Positions 61,671-64,000 of a stretch of DNA of 64,000 bases are shown here, one piece after another. How positions within the stretch are numbered: position 1 is the stretch's first letter; each line of letters starts with the position of its first letter. Both the position numbers and the translations under genes were made by a program. Under the pieces are notes generated by a model. That model saw only the letters and a program-made list of their open reading frames with translations. It was not told the origin of the DNA and searched no databases. The DNA comes from Diploscapter coronatus. Its lineage: Eukaryota; Nematoda; Chromadorea; Rhabditida; Rhabditidae. Location of the stretch: positions 51,785,249-51,849,248 of the forward strand of contig OZ038423.1 in assembly GCA_964036155.1 (NCBI GenBank). The letters run 5' to 3'.

Positions 61671-62246
61671 TACCGTAAAATCTGAAGTAAAAGTTTCCCT
61701 AACTTAGAAGTCCCTCTATAATAGAAGTCTATCTCCAAAATGCTAGAATTAACCACTATTTAACTCACAAGGGAAATGCATAGATCGGAACTCATGGATC
61801 TTGACGAAACTTACCAAACAGTGGTTTTCGATGATGCGAATCACGATGTTGAAGTCACAACCCGTCAAATAAAACCGGGAACCAATGCATTCGCAGTCAT
61901 TTTTTACTCGTATTTTGTGTAAGAAATGAGCAAATTCACCTGTCAGAGATGTATGCAAATTTACAAATTTGTGAATGCAAGTGAAGAATCGAGGGTTTTC
62001 ACCAATGTCCTGCTTCCTGCTCCTAATTGACGAATTTTAACTTTACAGTCATAATACTCGTCATTGAAAACACTTATTTGGTAAGCTTCAGAATGTGTAG
62101 AATAGATTTAGCCTCGATTTAAAGTAAATACGATCATCAAATGACGAGTTATGACGGTTTGAGATAGATTTGAAATATTCGATTTTTCGAAAATTATGGG
62201 ATCGAAAATGAGAAGTCCGTTAACTTCTATTTTAGATTCTACGATA
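61671..62246. mobile_element. TA-flanked element, about 576 bp, related to 13245
   Basis: Starts TACCGTAAAATCTGAAGTAA and ends TTTTAGATTCTACGATA, the inverted form with two changes, with TA at both ends. The internal part includes a segment (61915-62020) related to 22900-23020. The minus-strand frame at 61749-61958 has no motif. It looks like a non-autonomous Tc1/mariner-type element. Confidence 0.65.
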
Positions 62247-64000
62247 TATGTATGGGTTTGAAATTATGAATGATTAGCATAACGCAAATATAAATGCAGA
62301 AATATGGAAGCAAAGTATTAGATTCTTTATGCATGATAATTGGCAATGACCAGCCAATTCATCTAGTTTGCATGCTAGAGAATAATTACGAGATGTACAC
62401 TTGGTTAAGTTGCAATGTGCCAAATCTTGCCAAATGAGAAAAAATATATATAAGGCGTTAAGTGATTAGAATTATGTACTAACAGATAAAATAACATCAA
62501 ATAGTGAATTTATCTCGTTCGACTGCAACTGCCAATTAAAAATTTGGACTGAGTGCATTTATGTAAATCTCGATTAAGCTTAGCTACAATTCTGCATATT
62601 TCTAGGAATTGGCAGGCAAATCTGCGAGCAATTCGCAAATTGAAAACGGAAAATTTGATAAAGACGTTCTTGAAAACACGAAAAGCAGACCAGGCAGGAG
62701 TGCTAAATTAAGAGGGGATAAAGCAGAAGAGCTGAGTAAAAAACGAAGGGATTTCGGAAGGAGGTATATGGGAACGAGGCAAATTGCATCGAAATGGACG
62801 AGTTTGGAAGGAGACCTGAAACAAGATGCCTCTTCCTTGAAACTGGAAGGACTATGAAAATGGGAGAAGAAATGGAAGAATAAAGAAAAGGAAAAGATTA
62901 GCAAAACACGCGCGCACACGCACAAGCAGATAGATGGAGGCAGACAAAAGAGCATTCAGAAGCAGCGAGCAGTGGGACTGGAGACTGGAGACTGAGGAGT
63001 CCATACAAGGCCTGGGCCTGGCATGGCTTGGCTTTCCAAGAGTGGGCCTGCTTTCCCCTTTCTCTTCTCTTCCTCCCCCTTTCTTTCTACTAACTCCCTC
63101 TCACACTCCCCTCACTCTTCACTTGCCCTAGGCGATCGATTTATGCACATACAGCCTATTATGAGTCGAACTGCTTGATGACGCAGAAAACAGATGGAAA
63201 ACGGCGATATTGAAACGAAATGAGAATAGAAACTGATACAGAGGTGCATGTAAAATTGCAGATTTGGACGAGGCTTTGCTAGCTCAAATATGGAGACTAC
63301 AACCAATTGAATTTTACGATGCAACTAGATATTGGCACGTCCATATGAATTGTTAGCACACTAGTGCTTTAATATATAAACGCATTGAAGAGCCAGAACA
63401 CAGTCAGAGTGACTAGTCTCATATGTTCGAGGACTGAAAGGCTGAGCGGTTTCATGAATTTGTAAGAGCCTGTCAAAACGACCAATTTGACGTCGTAACG
63501 AGAGCACACGGACTAAAGCTCAAAAATTATATTTTGATTCAGATTGATATGAACTATTCCATTAATGCCTAAACAATGATGATGCGAAAAAATATTATAA
63601 GCTGGAAATGTCCATATATAAGATCTTCATAACAATGTTCTATATTGAAGAATAGGCTGGACTTGTCTATCTTGGATAAGTAACGCATGTCTTATTCGAG
63701 TCAAGTTCGTTCAATTAGCTTGTTCTCTGCCAGTAGTACAATACAATGTCGGAAATTTTGGTTCAATAAGTTATCAGGAATATATTATTCGTCCAGTAAG
63801 ATGCTATGTTTCTTATAGGGGTACAAAGAAGCGTGTCTGGATCCGTTCAATTATTACAATAAGCATAGTGCCAAATGAGTTGAGTCGTTAAGTCGTATCA
63901 TATCACGAAGAAGTATAAATCAATAATAACTGATATAATTTTCTATACGAAATCATATTGAAAAAAACTAGAAGAAGTCACAAAAATGGTTGCAGCACCA
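62247..64000. other. Right end of window, no gene recognised
   Basis: Contains a purine-rich tract (62640-62990) followed by a CT-rich tract (63040-63120), which yield composition-driven open frames on both strands. No motif, RNA gene or convincing splice structure was seen to 64000. Confidence 0.4.

Noticed and set aside
1..64000. CRISPR arrays, bacterial operons or viral genes
   Set aside because: No regularly spaced direct repeats, ribosome binding sites or viral structural motifs; genes have many short introns.

Overview
This window looks like AT-rich nuclear DNA from a nematode. The evidence is the many 40-60 base GT-AG introns, splice acceptors of the TTTCAG type placed a few bases before start codons (possible spliced-leader sites), a nematode-type class 2 lipase of the LIPS family, a nematode-type nuclear receptor P-box, and a very short telomerase reverse transcriptase. 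I cannot name the species. All gene models were assembled by hand from splice sites, codon phase and conserved motifs. No alignment or search was run.

Layout, left to right: 1-2042 no gene recognised; 2043-5739 (-) secreted class 2 lipase with 11 exons; 6710-7036 a hairpin repeat in the divergent promoter region; 7353-11098 (+) telomerase reverse transcriptase (TERT), 17 exons, about 610 residues; 11.1-18.5 kb without a gene, holding a TA-flanked MITE, a short hairpin and GA/CT-rich tracts; 18513-24430 (+) nuclear hormone receptor, 13 exons, 512 residues; 24.4-31.7 kb sparse, with an orphan exon, a weak four-exon model on the minus strand and a dead RTE-like LINE with a 19 bp target-site duplication; 31.66-35.7 kb a composite inverted repeat of about 4 kb; 35775-38451 (-) a 109-residue gene of unknown function whose large intron holds two related fold-back elements; 39843-39991 a hairpin MITE just before the next start codon; 40023-50722 (+) DCAF1 (VprBP), about 39 exons; 51765-53790 a 2 kb fold-back; 53967-55221 (+) F-box/kelch protein; 55924-60081 (-) calmodulin-like protein with four EF-hands; 60.1-64 kb no gene recognised apart from a second TA-flanked element.

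The genes are a mixed set (lipid hydrolysis, telomere synthesis, transcription control, two likely ubiquitin-ligase adaptors, calcium signalling), with no sign of a shared pathway. The most striking feature is the density of inverted repeats: at least ten hairpin or fold-back structures, several nested and sharing sequence modules. Transcripts that cross those lying in introns or near gene ends could fold into long double-stranded RNA.
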